Counted from the stretch's first letter, positions 6,814 through 16,085 are shown. The stretch is 64,000 nt of DNA from JBAIYU01 sp036763085 (GCF_036763085.1 NZ_JBAIYU010000032.1:1-64000), one strand, 5' to 3'. The notes: generated from the sequence alone by a model not told the origin. Numbers and translations: made by a program.

Positions 6814-7371
6814 CTAACTAGATGTCTGTGATTTATGGGCAATAGTTTCAATAATGAATTTCGCTAAAATACTTTTCAGAATATAGATAGGAAATGACCA
6901 GATATGCTTCCAATTGATAATAGTATATACTCCTAACCACTGAGCAAACGGCTCCCCCAAGAAAGCTAAGGCAGCACCTAGAAATACTTCTGCTATAATA
7001 AAGTTCTTCCATTTAGGGAAGTATTGATATATTAACATATCAACTACTGGAAGTAATCCCCAATCTATTGCCTCTGTATGTGGTGCCACAGGTATTAATT
7101 TAATTGGATAAATCCAGCGCTGTTTAACTATTCCTATTGCATCCATTGCTATTACTATAAACATGATAACAAACCCATAACAAAGAATGTTAAAAACGCT
7201 TTTCTTGTCTACTAACTTCCACCATATTAACCACGAAATAATTAATACGGCTAATAGATACCACCACTGTCTGGTAAATAACTCAAACTGATACCAATGC
7301 TGTAGCTGTAATATATGAAAATAACTTTGAGCTTCGAGAATTTGACTATACTGCTGCAAGTTACTACTCAT
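6814..7371 (-). CDS. CBO0543-like multi-pass membrane protein
   Basis: This protein of about 185 residues has several hydrophobic segments (about 35-55, 62-80, 100-115, 125-142 and 155-170). The pattern WWYLLAVLI ... VDKKSVFNILCYG ... EAIDWGLLPVVDMLIYQYFPKWKNF ... FLGEPFAQWLGVYTIINWKHIWSFP follows the clostridial CBO0543 family, whose function is unknown. AAAGGAG lies five bases before the second of two adjacent ATG codons, which I take as the start. It is a single gene; the interval 7372-7624 upstream shows no gene I can support. Confidence 0.7.
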   Translation of the reverse strand: MSSNLQQYSQILEAQSYFHILQLQHWYQFELFTRQWWYLLAVLIISWLIWWKLVDKKSVFNILCYGFVIMFIVIAMDAIGIVKQRWIYPIKLIPVAPHTEAIDWGLLPVVDMLIYQYFPKWKNFIIAEVFLGAALAFLGEPFAQWLGVYTIINWKHIWSFPIYILKSILAKFIIETIAHKSQTSS

Positions 7372-7624
7372 CATAGCTCCTTTAAAAGACTAAATACCTT
7401 CTTATTATGTGATGCAAGACTATGGATATACGATATAAATAAGCGTAAGTGTAAAATTGTAAATGAGTAGTTTGAATAGCAAAGAAACCTCTAGCTATAC
7501 CGGTAGTTCTATTAATTCACTCAAACTCTGTGTTGTAGAGAGCTATTGGACAATACTCTAAGGAGCAGTTGATTAATTGCTTATAAAGAGGAACAATTAG
7601 TAGATCACTAAAAGAAAAGCATAC

Positions 7625-7664
7625 AACAAGAGACCTCACCACTAAAATGGCAAGGTCTCTTGTT
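7625..7664 (-). terminator. Terminator overlapping the end of the kinase gene
   Basis: AACAAGAGACCT/AGGTCTCTTGTT arms surround a 16-base loop that contains the kinase stop codon, with T-rich sequence on the minus strand side. Confidence 0.75.
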
Positions 7665-9786
7665 TTATTGTCTCAATTACAGGGAATTGAACAATAAAAG
7701 TTGTTCCATTAATACTAGTTTTAATACTAACTGTTGCCCCATGACGTTCTGCAATTCCGTAGCACACTGATAGACCTAGGCCAGTTCCGTTCTCTTTTGT
7801 AGTAAAGAATGGTATACCCAGCTTAGTTAAGATTTCTTCTGGAATACCCTTTCCGGTGTCTGAAATTTCCAAAAGCACATGGATTTTATCCATATATGTT
7901 CTAATCGTGACCAAGCCTCTATGTTCCATAGCTTCTAATGCATTACGAACAAGATTGAGAATTAGCTAACGAATTTCTTTATCATCCAGCAATATGTTTG
8001 GAATTTTTTCTAAATCTTTTCTTATATTATGCCCCATTCTAAATGCATCTGCTTGCATTAGCGGGAAGAGAGTATTTATAACTGCGTTCAAATCAGTAGA
8101 TTTAAGTTCAGCTTTTTGACTCTTGGCTAAACTTAAAAACTCCGAGATAATACTATTTGCCCGGTCTAATTCCTCAATCATAGTCGCTATATCTTCATGA
8201 TAGTCATTAAATTGTTTCTTTCGTTGAAATAACTGCAAATAGCCACGGACAGTAGTCATGGGATTGCGAATTTCATGCCCAACTGCTCCACAAAACTGCG
8301 AAAGTAAGCTAAGCGAATCGTATTTTGCTAGTTCGTTTTCTAACAGTTTCTTTTCTGTGATATCCGTTATTACGTTAAGCCTGCAGATTTCGCTGTTTAT
8401 TTCGATTACGTCAGCAGACAGCAAGCCGATACGTTTCTGATTATGTTCCAAAAATTCTAACTCATAATTTGAAATGTGTCCATCTTCTTTTAAAATATTT
8501 GCTATTTCATTAAGCTGTTTTGGACTTATCGAAAGATTAATTTCGGCAGTTGTTGCGCCAATAACTTCTTCCCTCTTTAAGCCAGTAGTTTTAAGAAACA
8601 CCTCGTTTACATCAATATAAACACCTTTTTCTGATACTATCATCATCATGTTAGGGTTCATATGAAACGATTTTTGAAATCTTTCTTGGGCTTGTCTTAG
8701 CTTCTCACTGTTTATCTTTAATTCATTGATATCACGGAAGAATACTGAAACACCACCGTCTTTTTTAGGATAGAGATTAAAACTAAACCATCTATTATTT
8801 ACCGAGCTTATAGCCTCAAAATATACGGGTTCTTTTTTATGAGCCGCCTCTTGAATCGTATGAATAATAAAAGGATTAGGATTGGCTGTGCAATCAAGGA
8901 GATGCCTTCCTGTCAGGTCAACTCTGAAGTGATTTTTAGTAGCTTCATTACAATATGTAAACATTAAGTCTTTATCGAGAGAATAAAACATATCACTTAC
9001 GTTCTCTAAAATTCTTTCAATTTCAGCCGATTTCTTTCTCAACTCAGTACGAAGATTGATTACTGTTTCCAGCACTGGTTCTAATTCGGGGAAGTCACAT
9101 AAGCCTTGTTTGGAATCATCTTGATTTTTTATCTGATTGGCCAGGTTTTCAAGGTTACTATTAAATTTCTCGAATAGCTTTCTTAAAGCAAACATTATAT
9201 TAAGCCAAAGTACAAGGTAAATTAGCAAATTTTTCTTCCATGCATCCCAGTAAGCGGCTTCTACGTCGGCTAGTTTAGTACTAACTCCTACATGACCATA
9301 AATTTCATCATTAGATATCAACGGGTAATTAACTGACATACTACTTGTTCCCCATACAGGTGAGTAATTATTAATTGCTGAAATCATCTCTTTCTTTTCA
9401 TATACAGCCTTGCCAGCTACTGTAGGGACTAGTTTAAAATTAGCAGAAGCTGCTATGAGATGTTCGTAATCACCGAAAACCATTAGATATCCGGGATATT
9501 TTTGTTCAATCTCATTTATAATTGGCTGAAGCCGCTTTTTTAATATACTTCGCCTCTCTTCGGGACTTAAATTAATTCCATTCTCTTCTTGTATGATTTC
9601 TGAATAAGTTTTATCCAGCCTCTGTGCAAGAGTTGTTGCTATCTGAATGAGAGTTCTTTCTTTGTCAGCATAAACGATGTATTTTGTTTTAATTGCATCA
9701 TTGTAACTGATTCCTACAAAAGCGATAGCGGTGATTAGAGTAATCATAAAGTAAACTTTTTTAGTTGCGGATAAAGACGGCGACAT
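7642..9786 (-). pseudogene. PAS-containing sporulation-type sensor histidine kinase, interrupted by an in-frame TAG
   Basis: A first segment of 606 codons has a membrane helix (about residues 11-28), an extracytoplasmic sensor region, a second helix near 186-205, two PAS-type regions (about 255-350 and 365-480) and a HisKA box, FCGAVGHEIRNPMTTVRGY, near 500. It ends at TAG (7966-7968). The same frame continues at once as LILNLVRNALEAMEHRG (the N box), DTGKGIP (G1), FFTTKENGTGLGLSV (F/G2) and a stop at 7642. Intact relatives have a residue such as Gln in DDKEIR-Q-LILN, so one CAG-to-TAG change explains the break. Alone, the first part lacks the ATP-binding domain. Read-through or a sequencing error would restore a Kin/PilS-like kinase. 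Confidence 0.9.
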
Positions 9787-9979
9787 TAGCTACTCCTTAG
9801 TGCGTTAATTATTCAACAAATTCAACATTCTTAAAAGAATAACCTCTAAAACTACTGTTTTATGTAATTATGTAACATTTATAATTCAATAATTACAGAA
9901 TATGACAAATTTTACATTAAATCTTATTTATAATAAAAAAGTATGTCGATGGGTAACAAAGGGAAGGAGATAAATTAGA

Positions 9980-10159
9980 TTGTTTAAGTGGAAAAGAAGC
10001 CGGGTTGACGCAGAAGCAGAGCTAGAACTAGTAAGTCGCATAAGTGCTATTTCAACTATGTTAAATGACCCAAAGTGCGAGAACAAATACAAACTTTATT
10101 CCGAACTAGAGTTGATTCTAAATAGATATACACAATTAAAGCAACAAAATCCAGCATAA
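9980..10159 (+). CDS. Small charged helical protein, unknown
   Basis: A 59-residue protein starts at TTG with AAGGAGA nine bases upstream. It begins MFKWKRSRVDAEAELELVSR and is predicted by eye to be mostly helical, with one Cys and no membrane segment (LYSELELILNRYTQLKQQ near the end). It is divergent from the sensor kinase gene and separated from it by about 190 bases. I do not recognise the family. The good ribosome binding site and sensible composition make it likely to be real. Confidence 0.55.
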   Translation: MFKWKRSRVDAEAELELVSRISAISTMLNDPKCENKYKLYSELELILNRYTQLKQQNPA

Positions 10160-10305
10160 GGGTTTTATATGACATAAAATTATAATTAACTTAACCTAAT
10201 GAATGATAAATAGTGCCGTCCAACAAATTTGATGTTTTAAACTACTGTGTTTCTTCGTTTAGAAGAAACTTTTATTTTTAAAATAGAGATAGTAGTTGAA
10301 CTATA

Positions 10306-10330
10306 AAACCCCGTTTATTAGACGGGGTTT
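10306..10330. terminator. Bidirectional terminator between the small ORF and hemerythrin
   Basis: AAACCCCGT/ACGGGGTTT arms with A/T runs on both sides serve the plus-strand small gene and the minus-strand hemerythrin gene. Confidence 0.75.
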
Positions 10331-10397
10331 CGTTATTAAGAATTGATAGGCAAAATAAAAAAGTCCTAGCATAGCTAAGACTTCAATCAAATACTAA

Positions 10398-10793
10398 TTA
10401 AGCATTAATCAGCTTATCCTCTTTTAAAATGTGGTCTAGCAGCCATTCACAAACAAATACTAATATTCCTTCCAAGTATTTGTTTTGATCATTATCTAGT
10501 TGTGCAAAGTCAATCTTCTCAATTTTTTCGATGAAATCCTGATGTAAGACTTTATGAGAAAAAAACTTCTTGTATCCGTTTTTAAACATATATTCTTCCT
10601 CAGCTTTGAAGTGAAAAATTGTGTATTCTTTTAACTCGTTAATTATTGCCACAATACCGTCATATTTGTCGACGATCAACTCATTCTTTAGCAGTTCTTG
10701 TGTACGGTTTACTATTTCAAATAGTTCTTTATGCTGTTCATCAATGTCGGCCACGCCTATACTATACTCGTCTTTCCATGCTACCATTGCCAT
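10398..10793 (-). CDS. Bacteriohemerythrin
   Basis: This protein of about 131 residues has the full O2-binding di-iron set: DEQHKELF (His/Glu), HFKAEEEYM (H-x-x-x-E), HKVLHQDF and WLLDHILKEDK (H-x-x-x-x-D). Hemerythrins bind oxygen or NO and help anaerobes store, sense or remove it. I chose the ATG at 10793 (MAMVAWKDEYSIG) because AAAGGAG lies 12 bases upstream and other members start there; an ATG at 10820 would overlap that site. It is a single gene with terminators on both sides and fits with the nitric oxide reductase and Ric genes elsewhere in the window. Confidence 0.9.
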   Translation of the reverse strand: MAMVAWKDEYSIGVADIDEQHKELFEIVNRTQELLKNELIVDKYDGIVAIINELKEYTIFHFKAEEEYMFKNGYKKFFSHKVLHQDFIEKIEKIDFAQLDNDQNKYLEGILVFVCEWLLDHILKEDKLINA

Positions 10794-10942
10794 ATACAAA
10801 TTCCACTCCTTTAGATTCATTTCCTTATAAACAGCTAGGCTATACTACAATATTTATTAAAAATATCAAAATACCTTCTAAAATTTGATAATTATACAAA
10901 ATTTATAAATAAGTAGTTACAATTTCCCCTTCTTTTCGCAAC

Positions 10943-10979
10943 AAAATAGGACTAGCTGTTTAACAGCTAGTCCTATTTT
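10943..10979. terminator. Terminator after sstT
   Basis: A near-perfect inverted repeat AAAATAGGACTAGCTGTT/AACAGCTAGTCCTATTTT with T runs on both strands. It ends the minus-strand sstT transcript. Confidence 0.85.
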
Positions 10980-11011
10980 TACTTAGTCTTTTTTATATAT
11001 TTTGCCAATCT

Positions 11012-12220
11012 CTATTTCTTACGGCTGGCAATATCTGCTGCTGCAGTAAATAGTACGTCTGTTGAGGAGTTGAGAGCTGTTTCAGCAGAGTCTTGTAGTA
11101 CACCAATGATAAAGCCTACCCCTACAACTTGCATTGCGACATCATTATTGATACCGAAGAGGGCACAAGCCATCGGAATGAGCAATAGTGATCCTCCGGC
11201 GACGCCAGAAGCGCCACAAGCGCCAATGGTAGCCAAAATACTAAGAAGTAATGCCGTCCAAATATCAACAGTAATGCCGAGGGTATTAACCGCTGCCAGT
11301 GATAGTACGGAGATTGTTACTGCTGCGCCTGCCATGTTGATGGTTGCGCCGAGCGGAATAGATACTGAGTAGGTATCAGGATTAAGACCAAGTTTTTTAC
11401 AAAGGTTCATATTGACAGGGATATTCGCTGCTGAACTGCGCGTGAAGAAGGCATAAAGACCACTTTCACGAAGGCAAGTAAATACAAGCGGATATGGATT
11501 TTCGCGAGTTTTAACAAAAACGATAAGCGGATTGATGACCAAAGCCACAAAAAACATACAGCCAATTAAAAGTACAAGTAATTTAGCATAGCCAACCATC
11601 GCTCCAATACCATTTTGCGAAATAGAATCTGCCACTAAGCCAAAGATACCGAGAGGAGCTAGTTGGATAACCCAACGAACAACTTGCGATACAGCATCAG
11701 AGAAACTTTTAATAACCTCTTTTGTTGTATCGTTAGCATGACGAAGAGCAATTCCAAGAAGAATACTCCAAGAAAGGATACCGATATAATTACCATTCAT
11801 AAGTGCGCGTACTGGATTATCAACAACATTCATAGCGATGGTTCGAAGTACATCTGTAATACCATTTGGAGGCGTTACGTCGGAAGCACTAGCAGCCAAT
11901 TTAAGCCCTACAGGATACATGAAGCTAGCTACTACGGCGACTAAAGCGGCTGAAAAAGTACCCAAAACATATAGATATATAATGGATTTCATATTTGTTT
12001 GTACACCTTGCTTTTGACCTGAAATGGCACTCATAATAAGAACAAATACCAAAACAGGTGCAACAGCTTTTAAAGCACCTACAAATAAATTACCTAATAT
12101 AGCTACCCGACCAGCAAGATCTGGCGCATACAACGCAACAAGGAGGCCAAGGACAAGACCAACTAGTATTTGTTTGACTAGACTTACTTTACTTATTGCA
12201 GAAAATAATGATTTAAACAC
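11012..12220 (-). CDS. sstT: Serine/threonine:Na+ symporter SstT
   Basis: This 402-residue multi-pass protein belongs to the dicarboxylate/amino acid:cation symporter family (DAACS). SstT features include the N-terminal SLVKQILVGLVLGL helix, the re-entrant serine-rich loop FFTRSSAANIPVNM, GATINMAGAAVTI and the final DSAETALNSSTDV. Length equals that of known SstT proteins. It imports serine and threonine with sodium. The gene stands alone, with about 650 bases of upstream sequence that include hairpins and a short reading frame, and a strong terminator downstream. Confidence 0.92.
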   Translation of the reverse strand: MFKSLFSAISKVSLVKQILVGLVLGLLVALYAPDLAGRVAILGNLFVGALKAVAPVLVFVLIMSAISGQKQGVQTNMKSIIYLYVLGTFSAALVAVVASFMYPVGLKLAASASDVTPPNGITDVLRTIAMNVVDNPVRALMNGNYIGILSWSILLGIALRHANDTTKEVIKSFSDAVSQVVRWVIQLAPLGIFGLVADSISQNGIGAMVGYAKLLVLLIGCMFFVALVINPLIVFVKTRENPYPLVFTCLRESGLYAFFTRSSAANIPVNMNLCKKLGLNPDTYSVSIPLGATINMAGAAVTISVLSLAAVNTLGITVDIWTALLLSILATIGACGASGVAGGSLLLIPMACALFGINNDVAMQVVGVGFIIGVLQDSAETALNSSTDVLFTAAADIASRKK

Positions 12221-12433
12221 GCCTGAGACAACTCCTATCTTATATTTGTCTCTTTATACTTATAATTAGATTACCCTAAAATTTCAAAGAGACACAAAGC
12301 TAATTATAATAGCTTTGATGTATATCGTCAACGTACAACTATTCTTTTTGTGCATATAGGGAATATTTGGAATGGAAAGATCAAGGAAAACTCCCCTCCT
12401 TCTCTTATCTTAAATTTTCTTCTATATACAACA

Positions 12434-12453
12434 AAAACACCCCAAAAGGTGTT
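12434..12453 (-). terminator. Intrinsic terminator in the region upstream of sstT
   Basis: AAACACC/GGTGTTT arms are followed on the minus strand by TTTTGTTG. It lies about 210 bases before the sstT start and 90 bases after a 28-codon frame. It could end that short transcript or act as an attenuator for sstT. Confidence 0.55.
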
Positions 12454-12543
12454 TCTTTTGAGATGCTCTAACTTTTGATAGTTTTCCACTATCTTTTTTT
12501 TATGAAACCTCAAACCTGTTTCCTCTTTTCGACTGACCTTAGA

Positions 12544-12630
12544 TCAATCCCTCAACATCTCTTTATTGAGAATCGCTTTAAAGCTCGTTTTAGACTTAAC
12601 TTTTATGTACTTATTGTAGCAATCAGACAT
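12544..12630 (-). CDS. Possible 28-residue peptide upstream of sstT
   Basis: The frame encodes MSDCYNKYIKVKSKTSFK followed by AILNKEMLRD and a TGA. AAGGAG lies four bases before the ATG, a near-ideal ribosome site, and a terminator follows at 12434-12453. Composition is Lys-rich and protein-like. I know of no family. It is either a free-standing small protein or a leader peptide for sstT. Confidence 0.4.
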   Translation of the reverse strand: MSDCYNKYIKVKSKTSFKAILNKEMLRD

Positions 12631-12867
12631 TCTCTCCTTGTATTTGCCGTCAGATAACTGACTTTTATAAACGCAAGTAATCGGAGTAATTTTCACCACA
12701 ATCACCAACTTCCATTTAATGGTAAGTTGTATTCTTCATGGTGATTATTATTTCCTCTAGTAAAATTACTACAAATTCCTACAAGAACGCCTAAAACTAT
12801 AATTAACCCTTATAGTGGTGCTCCACGCATCATAATGATTTAACCTCTGTTGTCTTTTGACAAAAAA
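12631..12867. other. Non-coding upstream region with a hairpin
   Basis: No protein gene is visible. A nested inverted repeat at 12700-12746 (AATCACC/GGTGATT with inner AACTT/AAGTT) could form a hairpin. A shorter one, GTCAGATAACTGAC (12650-12663), precedes the 28-codon frame. I cannot match this region to a known riboswitch. Confidence 0.3.
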
Positions 12868-12891
12868 ATAAGACGGGTTTCCCCGTCTTAT
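12868..12891 (-). terminator. Terminator after the lipoprotein gene
   Basis: ATAAGACGGG/CCCGTCTTAT arms with a T7 run on the minus strand, seven bases after the lipoprotein stop. Confidence 0.85.
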
Positions 12892-12898
12892 TCTGCTA

Positions 12899-13366
12899 CT
12901 AGATATTAGCTAGTAACTGTTGAAGCACTTTATATTTTGCGTTTTGATATATTTGTTCGAAGTCAACAATATACCATTCGCCATCAATTTTCTCTAAACC
13001 AATTGGTTTAACTGTAAATCTAAAGCTATTTTCTTCTTGAAGAGTTGCAACAACTACAGCAAAGTCACCTTGTTGTTTTGCCAGCTTAATGGACGCAAGG
13101 TTGGATTTTTGAATTTCAGTTAAGCCAGAACCAGTCATAAACTTAATTGCAGTTTTTACATCACCACTTGAAACAGGTGATACATATAATTTAGCTTCAT
13201 TCAAGTTATTGCTTTTAGCAGCATTGAAGAAAGTTTTAACTACGCCGTCTGGTGATAATCCAGATATTCTCTTAGCCCCTGAGCCGCCGCCTCCGCAGCC
13301 TGCTACCAACACTACGATAAGTAATAGGCTTACTACAGCTAATGTTTTGAAAGATTTTTTTACCAC
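12899..13366 (-). CDS. Lipoprotein with DUF4878-like domain
   Basis: This 155-residue protein has a lipoprotein signal: basic N-terminus, hydrophobic core (VVSLLLIVVLVAGC) and a lipobox with Cys at about residue 24, followed by a Gly-rich spacer. The mature part (SPDGVVKTFFNAAKSNNLNEAK ... GLEKIDGEWYIVDF) has the NTF2-like pattern of DUF4878 proteins, which bind unknown ligands at the cell surface. It is a single gene divergent in context from asnB, with a terminator directly downstream. Confidence 0.75.
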   Translation of the reverse strand: MVKKSFKTLAVVSLLLIVVLVAGCGGGGSGAKRISGLSPDGVVKTFFNAAKSNNLNEAKLYVSPVSSGDVKTAIKFMTGSGLTEIQKSNLASIKLAKQQGDFAVVVATLQEENSFRFTVKPIGLEKIDGEWYIVDFEQIYQNAKYKVLQQLLANI

Positions 13367-13591
13367 GATTTAATCATCCTTTCATGCTTCCTTAACTACT
13401 GATATGTAGTTTTTATGTTTATAATAGCACATCCTGACTAGTCAGTCACTGGATAAATTAGGAAAGTTAAATTGCCCTACCTTGGGATAAAGAACCACCA
13501 CTCATGTTGAGTCCTAGCGATAGTGGCATTTGTTGCTACTCTTATTCTGATTTTAAACAAGTAATGGTTTCTATAACAAAAATAAAAAAAC

Positions 13592-13610
13592 CGGCTGAAT
13601 GAATCAGCCG
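13592..13610. terminator. Terminator after asnB
   Basis: CGGCTGA/TCAGCCG arms are flanked by T8 and A7 runs, so it can act on both strands. It begins seven bases past the asnB stop. Confidence 0.9.
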
Positions 13611-13616
13611 TTTTTT

Positions 13617-15461
13617 TTATACTATTGTTACATTATATTTTCGCATCCAAGCATCAGTTTGAACTAAGTAAGCAAAGAGCTGTGCCCCGCCCATTAGTTG
13701 GCCAAACCACGGAATATTTGACGCTGATAAGTCAGTTTGTGCTATCGCTTTAATATTGGCGCAATCAATCAGCGGTAGAAGCGGTGAGGATGAATCATTT
13801 AAGATATCTAAGGCCCAGCCACGTACAGTGTTTAGATATTCTGGGTTATGAGTCTTAGGATAAGGACTCTTCTTACGCCATAGAACATCATCAGGCAATA
13901 TGCCTGTTAAAGCATGCCTTAATAAACCTTTTTCGCGATTTTGGTAGTTCTTCATAACCCAAGGTACATTCCATACATACTCTACAATGCGATGATCACA
14001 ATATGGCACCCTTACTTCTAGACCAAAAGCCATACTCATACGGTCTTTGCGGTCCAACAATGTAGGCATCCACCGTGTAATACTTAAATAAAAAATCTCG
14101 CGCATTCTTGCCGCATAGGCGTCTTCTCCAGCAAGTCGCGGTACTTCTGCTAATGCCTCGCTGTAACGCTGCTTAACATATTCTGAAAGATTGATTTTAG
14201 CCTTAACTTCAGGAGTAAGCCAATCTAATCTCATATCTGGTCGCGGAGCCCACGGGAAGGTTGTTGCATTGATCATTTCTTCGCGATAAAACCAAGGATA
14301 TCCACCGAATACTTCATCTGCACATTCACCTGACAGCGCAACGGTAGCACCTTTTTTGATCTCACGTGAGAATAGATAAAGTGAAGTATCTATATCTGCC
14401 ATACCAGGTAAATCCCGGGCAAAAGCTGCTTCGGTTAATTTTTGTGCCAGCTCGCTGTTATCTAGCATAATGTAATGGTGGCTGGTTTCAAAATGCTCTG
14501 ATACGCGCTTAACCCATGGAGCATCAGAATTTGGCTGGAAGCTGCTTGCCTTAAAGAATTTATCATTATCTTGATAATCTACTGAATAAGTATGGAGCGT
14601 TCCCAAACCGTCCTTTTTATATGTATTTGCTGCTAGTGCAGTAAGCGCACTAGAATCAAGTCCTCCTGAAAGGAAAGTACAAACAGGAACATCGGCCACT
14701 AGTTGGCGTTTTGCAGTGTCACAAAGTAATTCACGAACATTTTGAACCGTTTCTTCAAAATCATGTTCATGCTCTTCACTATGCAGCGCCCAGTATTGGA
14801 CTATTCTTTTTCCATTACGGTTATATAACATTGAATAGCCAGGCTTTAACTCATGCACCCCGCGAATAACACCGTGACCTGGTGTACGTGCTGGACCAAG
14901 CATAAATATTTCTGCCAAACCCTCAGCATCTATTTCTGGCTTAACTAGAGGATTGGCTAACAAAGCTTTTAACTCAGAACCAAAAATCAAGCTGCCGCCA
15001 CGTTCCGCATAAAAGAGCGGCTTTACTCCAATGCGGTCGCGAGCTAAAAATAGGCTTTGATTTGCTTCATCCCATATACCAAAAGCAAATATCCCGTTAA
15101 AGTTTTCTACACACGCTGGACCATACTCGATATAAGAAACCAGTAAAACTTCAGTGTCACAGGTTGTAGTAAAACGATAACCTTTGGCTTCCAAGTCCTG
15201 TCTTAATTCTGGTGTGTTATAAAGTTCACCATTGTAAGTAATAACATAAGTATTGTCGCCCCTCTGCCTAATCATTGGCTGTGCGCCATTGATTAAATCG
15301 ACAACACTGAGTCTCCGGTGGCCGAGAGCTACATTTTGTTTCACATATGTTCCCGATGCATCAGGACCGCGTGCTGCTAAAGTCTCTACCATTGCATCTA
15401 ATACCTTGCGCTGCTGCTCAAGATTATCATCCCAGTCTATCCAGCCTGCTATTCCGCACAT
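13617..15461 (-). CDS. asnB: Asparagine synthetase (glutamine-hydrolysing)
   Basis: This 614-residue class II amidotransferase makes asparagine from aspartate, ATP and glutamine. The mature N-terminus MCGIAGW places the catalytic Cys at residue 2, with RGPDASG and NGELYN in the glutaminase domain (about 1-200). The synthetase domain has the PP-loop SGGLDSSALTAL near residue 260 and ALSGECADEVFGGYPWFYR near 375. Length suits the AsnB clade of Firmicutes. GGGGAG lies upstream of the ATG. The interval 15462-15560 before it holds a GCGCCTA/TAGGCGC repeat with a 30-base loop (15491-15534), possibly regulatory. Single gene with a terminator. Confidence 0.93.
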   Translation of the reverse strand: MCGIAGWIDWDDNLEQQRKVLDAMVETLAARGPDASGTYVKQNVALGHRRLSVVDLINGAQPMIRQRGDNTYVITYNGELYNTPELRQDLEAKGYRFTTTCDTEVLLVSYIEYGPACVENFNGIFAFGIWDEANQSLFLARDRIGVKPLFYAERGGSLIFGSELKALLANPLVKPEIDAEGLAEIFMLGPARTPGHGVIRGVHELKPGYSMLYNRNGKRIVQYWALHSEEHEHDFEETVQNVRELLCDTAKRQLVADVPVCTFLSGGLDSSALTALAANTYKKDGLGTLHTYSVDYQDNDKFFKASSFQPNSDAPWVKRVSEHFETSHHYIMLDNSELAQKLTEAAFARDLPGMADIDTSLYLFSREIKKGATVALSGECADEVFGGYPWFYREEMINATTFPWAPRPDMRLDWLTPEVKAKINLSEYVKQRYSEALAEVPRLAGEDAYAARMREIFYLSITRWMPTLLDRKDRMSMAFGLEVRVPYCDHRIVEYVWNVPWVMKNYQNREKGLLRHALTGILPDDVLWRKKSPYPKTHNPEYLNTVRGWALDILNDSSSPLLPLIDCANIKAIAQTDLSASNIPWFGQLMGGAQLFAYLVQTDAWMRKYNVTIV

Positions 15462-15620
15462 TTTTATTCATCTCCCCTTCGAGAAGAAATGAGCGCCTAC
15501 AAAAGCAACCTTAATAGGAAGCATGTTATAGGCGCCTTTGCCTCACATGTTAGTTACAGGATATTACTATGCTAATGGCGGATAATTTGCTACAACCTTT
15601 CCCAGTAAAATTACCAATAA

Positions 15621-15663
15621 TGTGATTGCAGTCACAGTAATTGGGCATAGTAAACTCTATAAT
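15621..15663 (+). promoter_or_regulatory. CRP/HcpR-like operator and -10 box of the cupin gene
   Basis: TGTGATTGCAGTCACA (15621-15636) is a perfect TGTGA-N6-TCACA palindrome, and the symmetry extends outward to CCAAT/ATTGG. TATAAT lies at 15658-15663 with no good -35 hexamer. The operator centre is 29.5 bases before the -10 box, near -41.5 from the expected start, which is class II activator geometry. CRP and HcpR-type regulators of the CRP/FNR family use such half-sites. Which regulator acts here is unknown. Confidence 0.7.
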
Positions 15664-15700
15664 ATAATCAAAGAACAGTAAATTTAAGGGGGAAATTAAT

Positions 15701-16036
15701 ATGGCAAACAAATTTATAAAAAACATAGAGTTTAGCAAAGCACTTAATTTAGCTGGTTTGGTAGAATATCAGCAAGGCCGAGTTGTCAGTTTAACACTCG
15801 CCCAAAATAGTACTATAAGCATGACACTATTTGCCTTTAGCAAAGGTGAAGAAATTAGTACCCATTCTGCTCCTGGCGACGCTATGGTGTATATTTTAGA
15901 TGGTGAAGCAGAACTAACTATTGGTGATACAAAAGTCACTGCTCGTACTGGTGAAACAGTAGTAATGCCTGCAGATATTCCACATGGCCTTGAGGCAGTT
16001 GAGAACTTTAAAATGCTCTTAGTTGTAGTTAAGTAA
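15701..16036 (+). CDS. Small cupin-domain protein
   Basis: A 111-residue single-domain cupin. Motif 1 is partly degenerate (SKGEEISTHSAPGDAMVYILDGE, about residues 48-70) and motif 2 is TGETVVMPADIPHGL (about 86-100). The remaining His and Glu residues could still hold a metal ion. Related proteins in anaerobes have no settled substrate. AAGGGGG lies seven bases before the ATG. It is transcribed alone from a promoter with a CRP-like operator and shares a terminator with clpB. Confidence 0.85.
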   Translation: MANKFIKNIEFSKALNLAGLVEYQQGRVVSLTLAQNSTISMTLFAFSKGEEISTHSAPGDAMVYILDGEAELTIGDTKVTARTGETVVMPADIPHGLEAVENFKMLLVVVK

Positions 16037-16045
16037 ACTTTTAAT

Positions 16046-16085
16046 ATTAATGGCCCAATTCTCATTCGAGAATCGGGCCATTAAT
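16046..16085. terminator. Bidirectional terminator between the cupin gene and clpB
   Basis: ATTAATGGCCC/GGGCCATTAAT arms with an inner ATTCTC/GAGAAT stem lie between the converging genes; the last base touches the clpB stop codon. Confidence 0.85.

Noticed and set aside
7463..7560. A 32-codon plus-strand frame (MSSLNSKETSS...)
   Set aside because: It has no ribosome binding site and no recognisable composition bias; probably chance.
7966..7968. TAG as a programmed pyrrolysine codon in the kinase
   Set aside because: Pyrrolysine is known mainly in methylamine methyltransferases, TAG occurs here where Gln is expected, and no PYLIS-like structure or pyl gene is visible in the window.
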